DNA of 64,000 nucleotides. It comes from Purshia tridentata. Its lineage: Eukaryota > Streptophyta > Magnoliopsida > Rosales > Rosaceae. Location: positions 1 through 64,000 of the forward strand of contig QANT01007149.1 of assembly GCA_003254885.1 (NCBI GenBank), in the 5' to 3' direction. A model generated the notes under the pieces. The model did no database searches, was not told the DNA's origin, and saw only the letters and a list, made by a program, of their open reading frames with translations. Positions 63,111-64,000 of this stretch are shown here, in pieces (position 1 is the first letter of the stretch; every line of letters starts with the position of its first letter). A program made the translations under genes and the position numbers.

Positions 63111-63703
63111 CAGGTGGATTGTATCGGTGAAGTAGACATGCCAAACCTTAAATTTGGAAATGCCCCTTCCATTATGCATGTGAACCAAACATTGGAATGG
63201 GACTTTATATAGAGGCATGATATCACTCCATCCAGCCAACCAAAAGCCACATGTGGAATCACAACAAGCATTGAAAGATAAAGAATACTTCCTATATCTG
63301 GCGGCCACTTGCAACTACAAACCTACACCAAGAACACATTTCCAATTTCATGATAAATAAATTGTTCATTTGAATTGCGTGAACTTTAAGCAATTACGCA
63401 GATATTTTACAGGAGAAAAAAACAGAGATTTTAGATATAACAAATCAATTCAATCTAACAAGTTTAAAAAAGAAGCTACATTTTTATGTAAAAAAACAAT
63501 TTAACAGATTCAGATAAAAAGAAAAAAAAAACCCTATATGTTTCTTTACATAAACTGATTCTACTTGCCTTCAAAACTGAATCAGGTGTATAGCCTGAAA
63601 GGTCCTAAACACAATCAATGGGCAGCAAGAATGATTACATGGGGCAAATATTTCAAGTTCAGTCAAATAAGTGCAATTAGTCGTTAAAATACTAGTGTCA
63701 CGT

Positions 63704-64000
63704 TCAGTAGCACGCAAGAATTGAATCACGGCAGAGGCGCCAATACTCTTTGTAGGGGATTAGCATCCATGGAAACATTGGAAGATCCGTTCCAACTGTA
63801 GATGGTATCCTGGAACCAATGTTTAAAAGTTCAAAATTTAAATAACAAAGCAATGAAAAGATATTGTGCACAACAATGTCAACTCACCGTCTGCCACTAA
63901 GGACTCCATAAGCTGCAGTAGCAACCAATGTCTGAGGTTTCCCAGAAGGAACCTTTTCGTAGTGAGGCATGACAATTTGTCCTGAGACATGTAAATCCCA
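63704..64000 (-). CDS. 3' end of an unrecognised gene (partial)
   Basis: Two exons are visible: one entering from the right edge and ending at 63888, and a last one at 63809-63704. Joined, they read WDLHVSGQIVMPHYEKVPSG, then KPQTLVATAAYGVLSGRR, then IPSTVGTDLPMFPWMLIPYK and a short tail ending in a stop. The splice sites are standard (ACG/GTGAG and CAG/GAT), and the frame is continuous across them for 73 residues. The composition looks like a real soluble or membrane-associated protein, but I do not recognise the family. The rest of the gene lies beyond the window. Confidence 0.7.

Larger units (their letters stand above)
59925..63703. other. Long intergenic region upstream of GASA
   Basis: The GASA promoter lies at the left. 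No protein-coding gene is visible. The region contains a possible promoter with first exon (60492-60662), a T-run pair around an N at 60967, a TA microsatellite near 61420-61441, a short local repeat near 62050/62117 (CTACTATGCACC), and the degenerate oligomer tract at 62.7-63.1 kb. Confidence 0.5.

Overview
This window is nuclear DNA of a flowering plant, almost certainly a eudicot. It is AT-rich between genes, its genes carry many short introns with standard plant splice sites, and its products match known plant families: plastid purine enzymes, the SDP1 lipase, a GASA peptide, a B-box/CCT regulator and a CTNIP phytocytokine. A rosaceous tree such as Prunus is my best guess, but that is inference. 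All exon models were assembled by hand from reading frames and splice signals. Each multi-exon model listed as a CDS keeps one open frame to its stop.

Layout. From 1 to 11.9 kb there is one clear gene, a calmodulin-like Ca2+ sensor (minus). The rest is repeat-rich: a G-rich tract, small inverted-repeat elements, two hAT-like elements, and a decayed partial copy of the SDP1 lipase gene. From 12 to 17.3 kb lies the 16-exon AIR carboxylase gene (PurK+PurE fusion, plus). At 18.5 kb is a small CTNIP/SCREW signal-peptide gene (plus). At 20 kb is a frameshifted DD11-like prolamin-fold pseudogene (minus). From 21.1 to 25.1 kb is the intact SDP1 triacylglycerol lipase (minus). Divergent to it, from 27.9 to 32.1 kb, is a PICBP-like calmodulin-binding protein (plus). 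This pairing also exists in Arabidopsis.

From 33.6 to 35.1 kb is a four-exon B-box/CCT gene (minus). From 37.7 to 43.7 kb there are three small same-strand genes whose proteins share the start MAGLQYxFFPTDFFYPR and differ afterwards. I know of no function for this family, and it is the best candidate here for something undescribed. From 44 to 49.6 kb is plastid PURH (12 exons, minus), giving the window a second de novo purine gene. From 52.3 to 55.4 kb is a SWIM zinc-finger/MULE-transposase-derived gene (minus). From 58.8 to 59.9 kb is a GASA/snakin peptide (minus). The last exons of an unrecognised gene (minus) run off the right edge.

Functional links. PURKE and PURH catalyse steps of the same plastid pathway but lie about 27 kb apart on opposite strands, so no operon-like arrangement is implied. 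The calmodulin-like protein and PICBP both belong to Ca2+ signalling. The CTNIP and GASA genes both encode secreted cysteine-containing peptides.

Assembly caution. The five single-N positions I found all lie between two copies of the same sequence, so direct repeats at those points are probably unmerged contig ends and not biology.
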